Below, piece after piece: positions 34,535 through 43,300 of a stretch of DNA of 64,000 nucleotides. The stretch is from Lustribacter sp965277075 (GTDB lineage Bacteria; Vulcanimicrobiota; Vulcanimicrobiia; Vulcanimicrobiales; Vulcanimicrobiaceae): contig OZ255707.1 of NCBI GenBank assembly GCA_965277075.1, positions 620,001 through 684,000 of the forward strand. Reading direction: 5' to 3'. Each line of letters begins with the position of its first letter. Positions within the stretch are counted from its first letter, which is position 1. The position numbers and the translations under genes are program-made. Below the pieces are notes generated by a model. The model did not search any database. It had not been told where the DNA came from and saw only the letters and a list, made by a program, of their open reading frames with translations.

Positions 34535-37221
34535 TAGAGCGCGTCGAGCGCCGACCGGGCCTGTGTGAGTTCGCGGCCGTAGTCGCTAAGCTTTTCGCGT
34601 TCGGCCGCGACGACGTCGGGCTTGGCGTTCGCGACGAATTTTTCGTTCGCGAGCTTCTTCTGGAGCCGTTCGACTTCAGCGGTCAGCCGAACAACATCGC
34701 GCCCGTAGCGTTCGCGTAAGAGCGCCGCGTCGGCGTGTATGCGAAGCGCGGCCAGCCGCTCCGCGAACGAACCGGCGGCATCGTTTGCGTGCAACTCGGC
34801 ACCCGCAAAAATGCGCAATTGTTCGACGATGACATCGTCGAGCGCCGGCCCTCGCACCGTCACGCGTTCGCGTTGCGCGAGGCCCATCTCGGCGCGCGCG
34901 TTCCGCAATCGCTCGATCGTGACGATGAAGCGGTCGAAGTCCGCCTCGGCGCCCGGATCGTACGGTACGTCGGCGGCGAGCGGCCACGACGCGGCGACGA
35001 TCGTTCCGGCATCGGGCGCGAGCACCGAGCGAATCTCTTCCGTTACGAACGGTGCGATCGGGTGCATCAACCGGACGAACGCGTCGAACACGAACGACGC
35101 GACGGCCATGCGCGTCGCACGTTGCGCGGGCGCTTTGGCCGCTTCGAGGTACCAATCGCAAAACATCTGCCAGCCGAACGCGATGAGTTCATCGGCAGCA
35201 ACGCCCATCGCATACGAATCGTAGGCCGCCGTGACCGCAGCGATCGTCGCGTGCAATTTCGCGAGAATCCAACGATCGGCCAGCGTCAGCGCTTCGACCG
35301 GCGGCAATCCGATCCGTTCGGGCAACCCCTCGTCGAACGACGCGAGAAGACGCAGCGCGTTCCACAGTTTGTTGTTGAAACGCTTCGCTTCGTCGCACTT
35401 TTGCTCGTCGAAGCGCAGCTCTTGCGATTCGAGCCGCATCTGACGCAAGATGCCGAAACGAAAGCCGTCCGCGCCGTATTTCGCGACCAGGTCCATCGGA
35501 TCGATCGCGTTGCCCAGACTCTTCGACATCTTACGGCCGTGCAAATCGAACACGAGCGGCGTGATGAAGACGTCGGCGAATGGGACGCGCCCCATGAAAT
35601 GGACGCCAAGCATCACCATGCGTGACACCCATAAGAAGATGATCTCGCGTCCGGTAATCAGCAGCGCATTGGGGTACCACACGTCGAGCTCGGGCGTGCG
35701 ATCCGGCCAGCCCAAAATCGAGAACGGCCACAGCCCGCTCGAGAACCACGTGTCGAGCGTATCCGGATCCCGCCGCAACTCGTCTGAGCCGTACGTCTCG
35801 CGAGCGATTGCGCGCGCGCCGGCTTCCGTTTCGGCAACGATGACATCGTCGTTCGGCGTGTACCAAACCGGCAGCTGATGGCCCCACCACACCTGGCGCG
35901 AAATGTTCCAGTCCCGCAGCGTCATGAGCCCGTGCTCGTAGGTGCGCCCGAACCGCTCCGGAACGAATCGCAGCCGTCCTTCGCGGTACGCCTGCAGCGC
36001 CGGCTGTGCGAGCGATTCCATTGCCAGAAACCACTGCAGCGAGAGCAACGGTTCGATGATCGCGCCCGAACGCGACGACACGGGCACCGTCGTCTCGTAC
36101 GGTTCGGTGCGGATGAGTGCGCCCGCTGCGTCGAGAGCGGCGGCGATCTGCGCGCGCGCCTCGAAGCGATCCATGCCGACGTAGCGTTGCATCCGCGCGG
36201 TCGCGTCGTCCCAACGTGCGCGTTCCGCTGCGCCCCGCGGTGCATGCGAGGGATCGCGCCACACCGGCGCACAGATCGTGCCGTCGTAGTCGATCGTCGT
36301 CGGTAACGGTAGCTGGAGCGTCGCATCCGATTGCCGCGCGTTGTAGCGCCGAACGATCTCGTAGTCGGTCGTGTCGTGCGCGGGCGTGACCTTGAGGGCG
36401 CCGGTTCCGAAGTCGCGCTCGATCGCCGCGTCCGCGATAACGGGAATCGTACGGCCGACGAGCGGCAAGACGAGCTGTTTTCCGATCAGGTCGCGGTAGC
36501 GTTCGTCCTCGGGATGCACCGCGACCGCGACGTCGGCGAAGAACGTTTCGGGGCGCGTCGTGGCGATGACGACGCCATCGCTGCCGTCTTCCGCCCGGTA
36601 CCGAACGTGCCATAACGAACCCGCGTACGGTTCATTTTCAATCTCCGCATCGGAAAGCGTCGACCGCGCTTGCGGGTCCCAATTCACCAGCCGCGTGCCG
36701 CGATACATGAAACCATCGTCGTAGAGGCGCTTGAATGCGTGAACGACCGCCGCCGAAAGCCCGGCATCCATCGTGAAACGTTCGCGTTCCCAATCGGCGC
36801 CGAAACCGAGCCGTTTGAACTGCTCGTCGATCCGGTTGCCGTACTGGTTGCGCCACTCCCATGCACGCTCGATGAATGCCGTGCGGCCCAATCCGTCGCG
36901 CGTTTGTCCGTCTTTGGCAAGCTCTCGGACAAGCACCGCTTCGGTCGCGATCGCGGCGTGGTCTTGACCCGGTAGCCAGGCGGCGTTATCGCCGCGCATG
37001 CGATGATAGCGCGTCAGCACGTCCATGGGCGTGTACGTCGAGCCGTGTCCGATATGGGCGATGCCCGTGATGTTCGGCGGTGGCATGGAAATGATGAACG
37101 GCGGCCGCGCGCGATCGATGTCGGCATGAAAGGCCCCCGCGGCGAGGTGGCGCGCGATAAGACGCGGTTCGACATCGGCAGGATCGTACGATTTTGCTAG
37201 GTCAGGACGCGCGCGCAGCAC
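34534..37221 (-). CDS. valS: Valyl-tRNA synthetase
   Basis: Charges tRNA-Val. About 895 residues, full length. The class I signatures are PPPNITGIAHIGHGSTYTP (HIGH region) and GRKMSKSLGNAIDPMDLVAK (KMSKS). The editing CP1 domain contains VIATTRPETFFADVAVAVHP and LKVTPAHDTTDYEI. The anticodon-binding domain is followed by a C-terminal coiled coil (about 840-895) typical of ValRS. GTG at 37221 is the best start: longer frames are Arg-rich and run into the small upstream gene. GGAG precedes it closely. Confidence 0.97.
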   Translation of the reverse strand: MLRARPDLAKSYDPADVEPRLIARHLAAGAFHADIDRARPPFIISMPPPNITGIAHIGHGSTYTPMDVLTRYHRMRGDNAAWLPGQDHAAIATEAVLVRELAKDGQTRDGLGRTAFIERAWEWRNQYGNRIDEQFKRLGFGADWERERFTMDAGLSAAVVHAFKRLYDDGFMYRGTRLVNWDPQARSTLSDAEIENEPYAGSLWHVRYRAEDGSDGVVIATTRPETFFADVAVAVHPEDERYRDLIGKQLVLPLVGRTIPVIADAAIERDFGTGALKVTPAHDTTDYEIVRRYNARQSDATLQLPLPTTIDYDGTICAPVWRDPSHAPRGAAERARWDDATARMQRYVGMDRFEARAQIAAALDAAGALIRTEPYETTVPVSSRSGAIIEPLLSLQWFLAMESLAQPALQAYREGRLRFVPERFGRTYEHGLMTLRDWNISRQVWWGHQLPVWYTPNDDVIVAETEAGARAIARETYGSDELRRDPDTLDTWFSSGLWPFSILGWPDRTPELDVWYPNALLITGREIIFLWVSRMVMLGVHFMGRVPFADVFITPLVFDLHGRKMSKSLGNAIDPMDLVAKYGADGFRFGILRQMRLESQELRFDEQKCDEAKRFNNKLWNALRLLASFDEGLPERIGLPPVEALTLADRWILAKLHATIAAVTAAYDSYAMGVAADELIAFGWQMFCDWYLEAAKAPAQRATRMAVASFVFDAFVRLMHPIAPFVTEEIRSVLAPDAGTIVAASWPLAADVPYDPGAEADFDRFIVTIERLRNARAEMGLAQRERVTVRGPALDDVIVEQLRIFAGAELHANDAAGSFAERLAALRIHADAALLRERYGRDVVRLTAEVERLQKKLANEKFVANAKPDVVAAEREKLSDYGRELTQARSALDAL

Positions 37222-37259
37222 CCTCTCCGGTACGGCGAAGGAGCCCTCGCGCCCTCGGC

Positions 37260-37544
37260 TTACTTGCCGCCGCTTCCGCCGGCCATGCCGGGCCCGGAGC
37301 CAGGCTTGTTCGATGATTCGCCCGGATTGTTCGGCACTTCGCTGTCCGGATGCGCGCCGCCGGAACCGACCGCCTGGGCGCCCTTCTTTGACTTCGCTTG
37401 GGTGTGCGAAATTTTCGACTTCGCGTTGTTGATGCCGCCTTGGGTATTTTTGATCGCCGGGGACGGCTTCGGACTTTGTGCCGACGCGGCAACCGGTACC
37501 GCGAGCAGCGCCGCGAGCGCAACGCCGGGTAGCAAACGCGTCAT
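37260..37544 (-). CDS. Small secreted Gly/Ser/Pro-rich protein
   Basis: A 94-residue protein with a clear signal peptide (TRLLPGVALAALLAVPVAAS with cleavage near AQS). The mature part is low-complexity and basic, then Gly-rich at the end (GMAGGSGGK). No enzyme motif. It overlaps the 58-residue gene upstream by four bases (ATGA), which supports its reality, and precedes valS by 38 bp. Function unknown. Confidence 0.65.
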   Translation of the reverse strand: MTRLLPGVALAALLAVPVAASAQSPKPSPAIKNTQGGINNAKSKISHTQAKSKKGAQAVGSGGAHPDSEVPNNPGESSNKPGSGPGMAGGSGGK

Positions 37545-37717
37545 GCCGATTCCTCGGGCGTATCGTGCGCGTCATCGCGGCCGGGAACCGGCTTCCAGTC
37601 GGGCGGAGCCGGGGCGTTGATGTTCTCCGATTCGACGGTATCGTTTACACCGGGGCCGGATCCGGGAGCGCCGTACGAACTGGGCACCGCAACGGCAATA
37701 TCGTGTTCATCCTGCAT
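37541..37717 (-). CDS. Very small acidic protein upstream of the secreted protein
   Basis: A 58-residue frame, MQDEHDIAVAVPSSYGAPGS at the start and ending DAHDTPEESA. Acidic, Gly/Pro-rich, no signal or membrane segment, probably disordered. The TGA overlaps the next ATG by four bases exactly like the confirmed genes of this genome, and GACGAAG precedes the ATG as a weak ribosome binding site. It is not a recognised family. Confidence 0.5.
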   Translation of the reverse strand: MQDEHDIAVAVPSSYGAPGSGPGVNDTVESENINAPAPPDWKPVPGRDDAHDTPEESA

Positions 37718-37764
37718 GCTTCGTCTTGTTCCCGGAGACCGCGCTGCTACGCGCAGAGCGCGTG

Positions 37765-38004
37765 CTACGCCGGTTGGGAAGACGAGCGACGTGCTTCGCC
37801 GGCGCGATACCGGTAGATGATACGCCCCTTGGTCAAATCGTATGGAGAAATTTCGAGTTCGACGCGGTCGCCGAGCAACAGTTTGATGTGATGGCGGCGT
37901 AAGCGGCCGGCGATATGCGCCAATACTTCGTGGCCGTTTTCCAGCTCGACGCCGAACGTCGTGCTCGGATAGACTTGTTTGATCGTCCCGAACATTTCGA
38001 TCAT
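37765..38004 (-). CDS. infA: Translation initiation factor IF-1
   Basis: A 79-residue S1/OB-fold protein. The core is nearly canonical: VELENGHEVLAHIAGRLRRH followed by GDRVELEISPYDLTKGRIIY and RYRAGEA. The N-terminus is shorter than usual (it starts near IEMFGTIKQV), and a basic tail RRSSSQPA extends the C-terminus. It stands alone here, without the ribosomal protein genes that often flank infA. Confidence 0.93.
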   Translation of the reverse strand: MIEMFGTIKQVYPSTTFGVELENGHEVLAHIAGRLRRHHIKLLLGDRVELEISPYDLTKGRIIYRYRAGEARRSSSQPA

Positions 38005-38118
38005 CGGCTGTTTCGCCGACTCGTCGACACGTTCGACCCGCGCCGAGGCGGGTTTGCGGCGTTTCGCCGGGCGGCGGGCTGGGCGCGCTATGATTGCACC
38101 GGAAGAACAGTATTCACG

Positions 38119-39603
38119 TTAGTCGTAACCTTCGCTGTGACGCCCGGTTTGCACGTCCCGCGGAATGACGAACGGTTCGGGCACCGTTCCGCGCATGCTG
38201 CGAACCCAGGCTTCGACCGCCGCCGGCTCGCTGGGCAGCGCGGCCGACAGATTCTCGTAGCCGTCCGCCGTGACGACGACGTCATCCTCGATACGGACGC
38301 CGATCCCGCGATAACGCTCGGGTACGGTCAGGTCATCGAGCTGGAAATAGAGTCCCGGCTCGACCGTGAGCACCATGCCGGTGCGCAGCGCGCCGTACCG
38401 GTACGTCTCGGCGCGCGCGGCGGCGCAATCATGGACGTCGAGGCCGAGCATGTGACTGACCCCGTGCAACGAGTATCGCTTGAAGAATTGGTGCTCGTCG
38501 CGTAATGCGTCCTCGGCCGATGCGAGGATGCCGAGCCGTTCGAGCCCGTGCGCGAGCACCCGCATCGCCGCGCGATTCGGATCCAGAAAGTCGTTCCCCG
38601 GTTGGCACTCTGCGAACGCGGCCCGTTGCGCTTCCCAGACCAGTGTGTACACATCGCGCTGTTCAGCCGTGAACGTTCCCGACACGGGAATCGTGCGCGT
38701 GATGTCGGCGGTGTAGAGCGAGACGGCCTCGACGCCGGCATCGAGTAGCAACAGGTCGTTTTCCGTGATGCGGCGGTCGTTGCGCACCCAGTGCAGCGTG
38801 CACGCGTCCGGACCGGACGCGGCGATCGTGCCGTAGCCGACGTCGTTGCCTTCGACGCGTGCGCGTAACCCGAAAACGCCCTCGACGACGCGTTCGGTGA
38901 TCGCACCCGGTAAGGCGCGGACGACGTCGTCGAAACCGCGCTTCGTCGCGGCGATCGCCGTTCGCATCTCGGCGATTTCGAGATTGTCCTTGATCAGCCG
39001 CAATTCCGAAAGCGCTGACGCAAACGCGCCGTCGCGCGCTCCCGCGGGCGCCAGCAACGCATCGACGGTCGCGTCGAGTTCGCGCAGCACGCGCACGGGA
39101 CCATCGGCAAGCGCGCCGGTAACGAACGCCGGCAGTCCGGCAAGGGCGTCGGTTTCGACGCCGTAGCGCGCGGCAAGTTCGGGCAAGCCTCGCCATGGCC
39201 CGACCCACAATTCACCGCGCACCCGGTCGGTGAAGAACGCGTTACTCGTCTTGCCCGGATTCGGATGCGAAAAAACGATCGCGCGGTGACCGGCGCCTTG
39301 CGGCGCAAGGACGAGCACGACGTCCGGCTCGGTGATTCCCGTGAGATAGTAGCAATCGGTGCCGGGCCGAAAACGATAATTTGTATCGTTGGCGCGAGTT
39401 TTTTCGCGACCGCTCGGCACGACCAGCACCTCACCGGGAAACTGTTGCGCGATCGCGTTGCGGCGTGCGGCGAAACGTTCGCGTCCCGCAAGCGTCGGAA
39501 CACGGCCCGACCGCGGCGCCCACTGCTGCGTCATGAATTCGACGAGCGCCGGCGGCGGGCCCGAATCGTGTACGGCGAGGCGGGGCGGCTCGATCATCTT
39601 CAC
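38119..39603 (-). CDS. pepP: Xaa-Pro aminopeptidase (M24B, aminopeptidase P type)
   Basis: A 494-residue metallopeptidase that removes residues ahead of proline. N-terminal aminopeptidase P domain (about 40-190; NYRFRPGTDCYYLTGITEPD). The catalytic pita-bread domain has the five metal ligands: Asp in LLLDAGVEAVSLYTADITRT (two Asp), His in HGVSHMLGLDVHDC, Glu in VLTVEPGLYFQ and Glu in GIGVRIEDDVVVT. 114 bp separate it from infA, and 29 bp from the YqeG-like gene. Confidence 0.95.
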   Translation of the reverse strand: MKMIEPPRLAVHDSGPPPALVEFMTQQWAPRSGRVPTLAGRERFAARRNAIAQQFPGEVLVVPSGREKTRANDTNYRFRPGTDCYYLTGITEPDVVLVLAPQGAGHRAIVFSHPNPGKTSNAFFTDRVRGELWVGPWRGLPELAARYGVETDALAGLPAFVTGALADGPVRVLRELDATVDALLAPAGARDGAFASALSELRLIKDNLEIAEMRTAIAATKRGFDDVVRALPGAITERVVEGVFGLRARVEGNDVGYGTIAASGPDACTLHWVRNDRRITENDLLLLDAGVEAVSLYTADITRTIPVSGTFTAEQRDVYTLVWEAQRAAFAECQPGNDFLDPNRAAMRVLAHGLERLGILASAEDALRDEHQFFKRYSLHGVSHMLGLDVHDCAAARAETYRYGALRTGMVLTVEPGLYFQLDDLTVPERYRGIGVRIEDDVVVTADGYENLSAALPSEPAAVEAWVRSMRGTVPEPFVIPRDVQTGRHSEGYD

Positions 39604-39632
39604 GCTGGTATCTTCGCCGGCCGCGCACGACG

Positions 39633-40130
39633 CTACTCGCGTTTGGGCGCCCTACGCGCAAAGAAAACGCGTTCGAGGAAGCGCAAAACACGCGTCAGCG
39701 GGAAGTCGACCGCGACGAGCGGATCCGTGAGGATGGCATGGCAACCTAGCAGTTTCGCACCCAGCACGTCGGTGAAGAGCTGATCGCCGATGACGCACGC
39801 CGCCCGCCGCGGAATCCCCAAGAGCCGGACGGCGCGTAGAAAACCGAACGGTAACGGCTTGAGCGCGTTCGGGACGGCCGGCACACCTAAAGCGGCGGCG
39901 ACCGCGGCAACGCGTTCGGCGAAATTATTCGAGAGCAGCACCATCGCGAATCCGTCGGCGCGCGCCGCCCGGACCCATTCCGCGACGCCCGGCGCAAGTT
40001 CAGGCTGATGATACGCGCAACACGTGTTATCGAGATCGAGCACGAGTCCGCGGATGCCGGCCGACCAAAGCGCGGCGCGGTCGACGTCGGCGAGCGTTAG
40101 CGCGTACGCGTCGGGCCGAAAACTATCCAC
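39633..40130 (-). CDS. YqeG-like HAD superfamily phosphatase
   Basis: A 165-residue HAD-III protein. Motif I is GLVLDLDNTCCAYHQPELAP, motif II region VLLSNNFAERVAAVAAALGV, then KPLPFGFLRAVRLLGIPRRA and motif III/IV CVIGDQLFTDVLGAKLLGCH. This is the YqeG/PGP1 pattern (phosphatidylglycerophosphatase-like in some lineages). GTG at 40130 is preceded by GGGGATAGG. A G-rich tract (40153-40169) lies 22 bases upstream of the start in the leader. Divergent from nrdJ. Confidence 0.88.
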   Translation of the reverse strand: MDSFRPDAYALTLADVDRAALWSAGIRGLVLDLDNTCCAYHQPELAPGVAEWVRAARADGFAMVLLSNNFAERVAAVAAALGVPAVPNALKPLPFGFLRAVRLLGIPRRAACVIGDQLFTDVLGAKLLGCHAILTDPLVAVDFPLTRVLRFLERVFFARRAPKRE

Positions 40131-40152
40131 CCTATCCCCGGTTCCGTCCACA

Positions 40153-40169
40153 CCCCGCCCACCCCGCCC
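40153..40169 (-). promoter_or_regulatory. G-quadruplex motif in the YqeG-like gene leader
   Basis: The minus strand reads GGGCGGGGTGGGCGGGG, four runs of at least three G separated by single bases, which is an ideal intramolecular quadruplex motif. It lies about 22 bases upstream of the GTG start, so it could form in the mRNA leader or in the promoter DNA. A biological role is inferred only. Confidence 0.55.
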
Positions 40170-40245
40170 GGCGTTCCATCCGCCGCGGCAAGGCAGAAAT
40201 ACACAGAAATGTGACGTTCTGCGCAACCGCTCCACAAGGAGACGT

Positions 40246-40261
40246 GATCGATATCTAGTAG
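40246..40261. promoter_or_regulatory. Candidate NrdR box 1 (weak)
   Basis: The 16-mer GATCGATATCTAGTAG shares the ATAT core and about ten positions with the NrdR consensus acaCwAtATaTwgtgt. It would be unconvincing alone, but sits 17 bases before a much better box, the normal spacing for tandem NrdR sites. Confidence 0.5.
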
Positions 40262-40278
40262 GTGTGAAGCCCGGGCAG

Positions 40279-40294
40279 ACACCATATGTTGTGC
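40279..40294. promoter_or_regulatory. Candidate NrdR box 2
   Basis: ACACCATATGTTGTGC matches the NrdR consensus acaCwAtATaTwgtgt at 13 of 16 positions. NrdR is the Zn/ATP-cone repressor of ribonucleotide reductase genes. It is upstream of the nrdJ -35 element, paired with box 1. Confidence 0.72.
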
Positions 40295-40321
40295 CCGGCT
40301 CAACCTTCTCAAGTCGAAGGC

Positions 40322-40350
40322 TTGACGTGATCGAACGTATGTTCGATACT
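40322..40350 (+). promoter_or_regulatory. nrdJ promoter with embedded LexA-type SOS box
   Basis: TTGACG (40322-40327) and GATACT (40345-40350) are separated by 17 bases, a sigma-70-type promoter. The spacer contains CGAACGTATGTTCG (40332-40345), the Gram-positive type LexA/DinR operator (CGAACrnryGTTyc class). A repressor bound there would block the promoter directly, so DNA damage induction of nrdJ is predicted. Confidence 0.72.
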
Positions 40351-40393
40351 TATTGTCTACCGATTATCGCCAGCGCCGCCGAGGATCGCCCTG

Positions 40394-43300
40394 ATGAAAT
40401 TCTCCCGCACGTACTCCGCAATCGGCGATCCATACGCCGGCGTCACCTTTGAACCGCGTACCTCGCGTATCGTGAACACGAACGGTTCGACGGTGTTCGA
40501 GGCAAAGGACATCCAAATTCCCGCACCTTGGAGTCAGGTCGCGACGGACATCATCGCGCAGAAATACTTCCGTAAGGCAGGCGTGCCGAGCGCGCTCGCG
40601 CGCGTCGAGGAGCCGGGTGTGCCCGCGTGGTTGTGGCGCTCCGAGCCGGCCGACGACGCGGTGTTCGGTCCGGAGACCGATGCGCGCCAGGTCTTCCACC
40701 GTTTGGCCGGCACGTGGACGTATTGGGGCTTCAAACATGGCTACTTCGATACCGAGCACGATGCACGCGCCTATTACGACGAGATGTGCGCGATGCTGGC
40801 GCGTCAGATCGGCGCCCCGAACTCGCCGCAGTGGTTCAACACCGGTCTGCATTGGGCGTACGGCATCGCCGGCCCGGCGCAAGGCCACCATTACGTCGAT
40901 CCCAAGAGCGGCGAGTTGATGGTGTCGACCAGCGCCTACGAGCATCCAGCCCCCCACGCTTGCTTTATCCAGTCGGTAAGCGACGATTTAGTCAATGAAG
41001 GCGGCATCATGGACCTTTGGGTTCGTGAAGCGCGAATTTTTAAATACGGTTCCGGCTGCATTTCGGAACGGGCCTTCGTCAATATTGTCGGACGCGGTCT
41101 TGTTCGCATCGGCGATCTTTTCCACGAAGTATCGCGCAATCGCGTCGTGCATGACTTCGACGGACAGGGTCGATACGTTGACATCGCCGATCTTCAACTC
41201 AAAACACTTTCACTCGATTCGACGAGCGGACACATTATAGAAGATCCGATCGAACGCGTGTGGACCTACGAAGTAGCACTCGAAGACAAGGTCATCGTGC
41301 GTCTCGATACCGGTGCACGTGCAACGGTATCGGCGTGGCACCCTTTCATGGTTTGGGACGGCGACTCGATCATCGAACGCCGCGCCGACATGTTGCGGCG
41401 CGGCGATGCGATCGTCGGCCCCAATAGCGATGTTCGCACCTTACTCGCACGCTCGGGCGCACCGGAGCAAATCGCATACTCGTTCACTCGTTACCGAAAA
41501 CTCGAAACGCATGAGGTCGTCATCGATGAGGATATCGCGTGGCTCGTCGGCTACTTTCTCGGTGACGGAAATCTGAACCGGCAGCGCAAAGAAGCAAAGC
41601 GCCCGTACGGAACCTATCTGTACCAGACGTTACGGCTGCGGTTCTTTGACGAAGATGACGAACCGTTGCGCAAGGCACAGCGCATTTTGCGGGAGCGGTT
41701 TCAGGCCGCATCGTCGATCTCCTCGGACGCTCGGCCGGGAACGTCATCGCGTGGCAAGACGCTTACCTGCACGCGTTCACGCGCGACGGCGTTCTTCGAA
41801 AACGTCACCGGCGCCGCGGGCTCGAAAACGTATTCACTTGAAATTCCGCCGGTTATCCGGCGGGCTGCGTTGCCGGTTCAGGCAGCGTTCCTCGCGGGCC
41901 TGATCGATTCCGACGGAACGGCCAGCGAAGGTCGTGCGACGTACACGTCGGTCTGCCGACCATTCGTCGAGCACGTCGCCGTCATTTCGTCATTGTTAGG
42001 TACCGGCGGCGGCGTGCTGACCGCTGGTCCGCATTCGAGCATCTACGCGCAGACGGCAATTATTCGCCGTTCTGCACCGGCTCGGCTTCGCGCGGCGATC
42101 GTACAACATATCGCTACATCGAAGCATGTACGGGCGCTTGCACGCGACGATCAAACGACGCAACGAGCCTTTTGCTTGCCGTTGTCATCGCGCATCAGTG
42201 AGACGATCTTTACGACACACGAGGGCGATCTGCTTCACGGTTTTGTCGGTGAAGCCTCATTCCATACCGGGCGCCTCGCATACGAAGGGATCATTAACTC
42301 ACAGAAATTGCTTCACGCAATCTCGGCGCTTCCGGAATCTGCGGTAACCGCTGAAATCGAACGGGTCCGGTTGGTCGCAGAAGGTGTGGCATATGTAACC
42401 GCGGTTGAACCGTGTTCCGATAACGTTGCGTTCAACGACCTCACCGTACGACACAATAATACCTATCTCGCCGGTGAAGACGCACTTGTCGCAATCCATA
42501 ATACCGGCTCGAATTTCTCGCAACTGCGCGGCGAAGGAGAGAAGCTCTCCGGCGGTGGGACGAGTTCCGGACTCATGTCGTTTCTGCGGGTCGGCGATCG
42601 CGCCGCGGGCGCTATCAAATCGGGTGGTACGACACGACGTGCGGCAAAAATGTGCGTACTCGATCTCGATCACCCCGATGTCGAAACGTTCATCGGGTGG
42701 AAGGTCAGCGAAGAGCAAAAGGTGTCCGACCTCGTGACCGGATCGATCGTCTGCGAGAAGCATCTCAACGCGATCTTGAAAGCCGCGCAAAACGAGTCGC
42801 TCCCCGAGAGCGCACGACTCGATCCGGCGCTCAATCCGGCGTTGAAGTCGGCGATGCGTGCGGCCCTTTCGGTCGGCATTCCGCAAGGCAACGTTCAATA
42901 CGCGCTCGATTTCGCGCGTCAAGGCTATAAAGAGCTCGCGATCGAGACGTACGACACGAACTGGGATTCGAAAGCCTACGGTACGGTTTCCGGTCAGAAC
43001 TCGAACAACTCCGTTCGTATTCCGAACGAGTTTTTCGCGCGTCTCGATGCCGGGCAATCATGGGACCTCACGCGCCGCACCGACGGACGCATCGCCAAAT
43101 CTGTCCCTGCAGAAGATCTCTGGGAAAAGATTGCGATCGCAGCGTGGCAGTGCGCCGATCCCGGCTTGCAATTCGACACGACCATCAACGAATGGCATAC
43201 GTGTCCAAGCGACGGTCGCATCAACGCAAGTAACCCGTGCGTGACCGGTGACACGCTTATTGCTACGGCTGACGGCTTGCAGCGGATAGCCGACCTCGTC

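Larger units (their letters stand above)
40131..40393. promoter_or_regulatory. 263-bp divergent control region between the YqeG-like gene and nrdJ
   Basis: No coding sequence. Read on the plus strand it contains a C-rich block, a weak and a strong NrdR-like box, a hairpin-forming stretch (CCTTC/GAAGG around 40309-40325), a -35/-10 pair with an embedded LexA-type palindrome, and GAGG about nine bases before the nrdJ ATG. Individual sites are listed separately. Confidence 0.7.

Noticed and set aside
40131..40393. Cobalamin riboswitch before nrdJ
   Set aside because: The space before the ATG is filled by promoter sites, the leader after the -10 is about 40 bases, too short, and no B12-box-like conserved sequence was seen.
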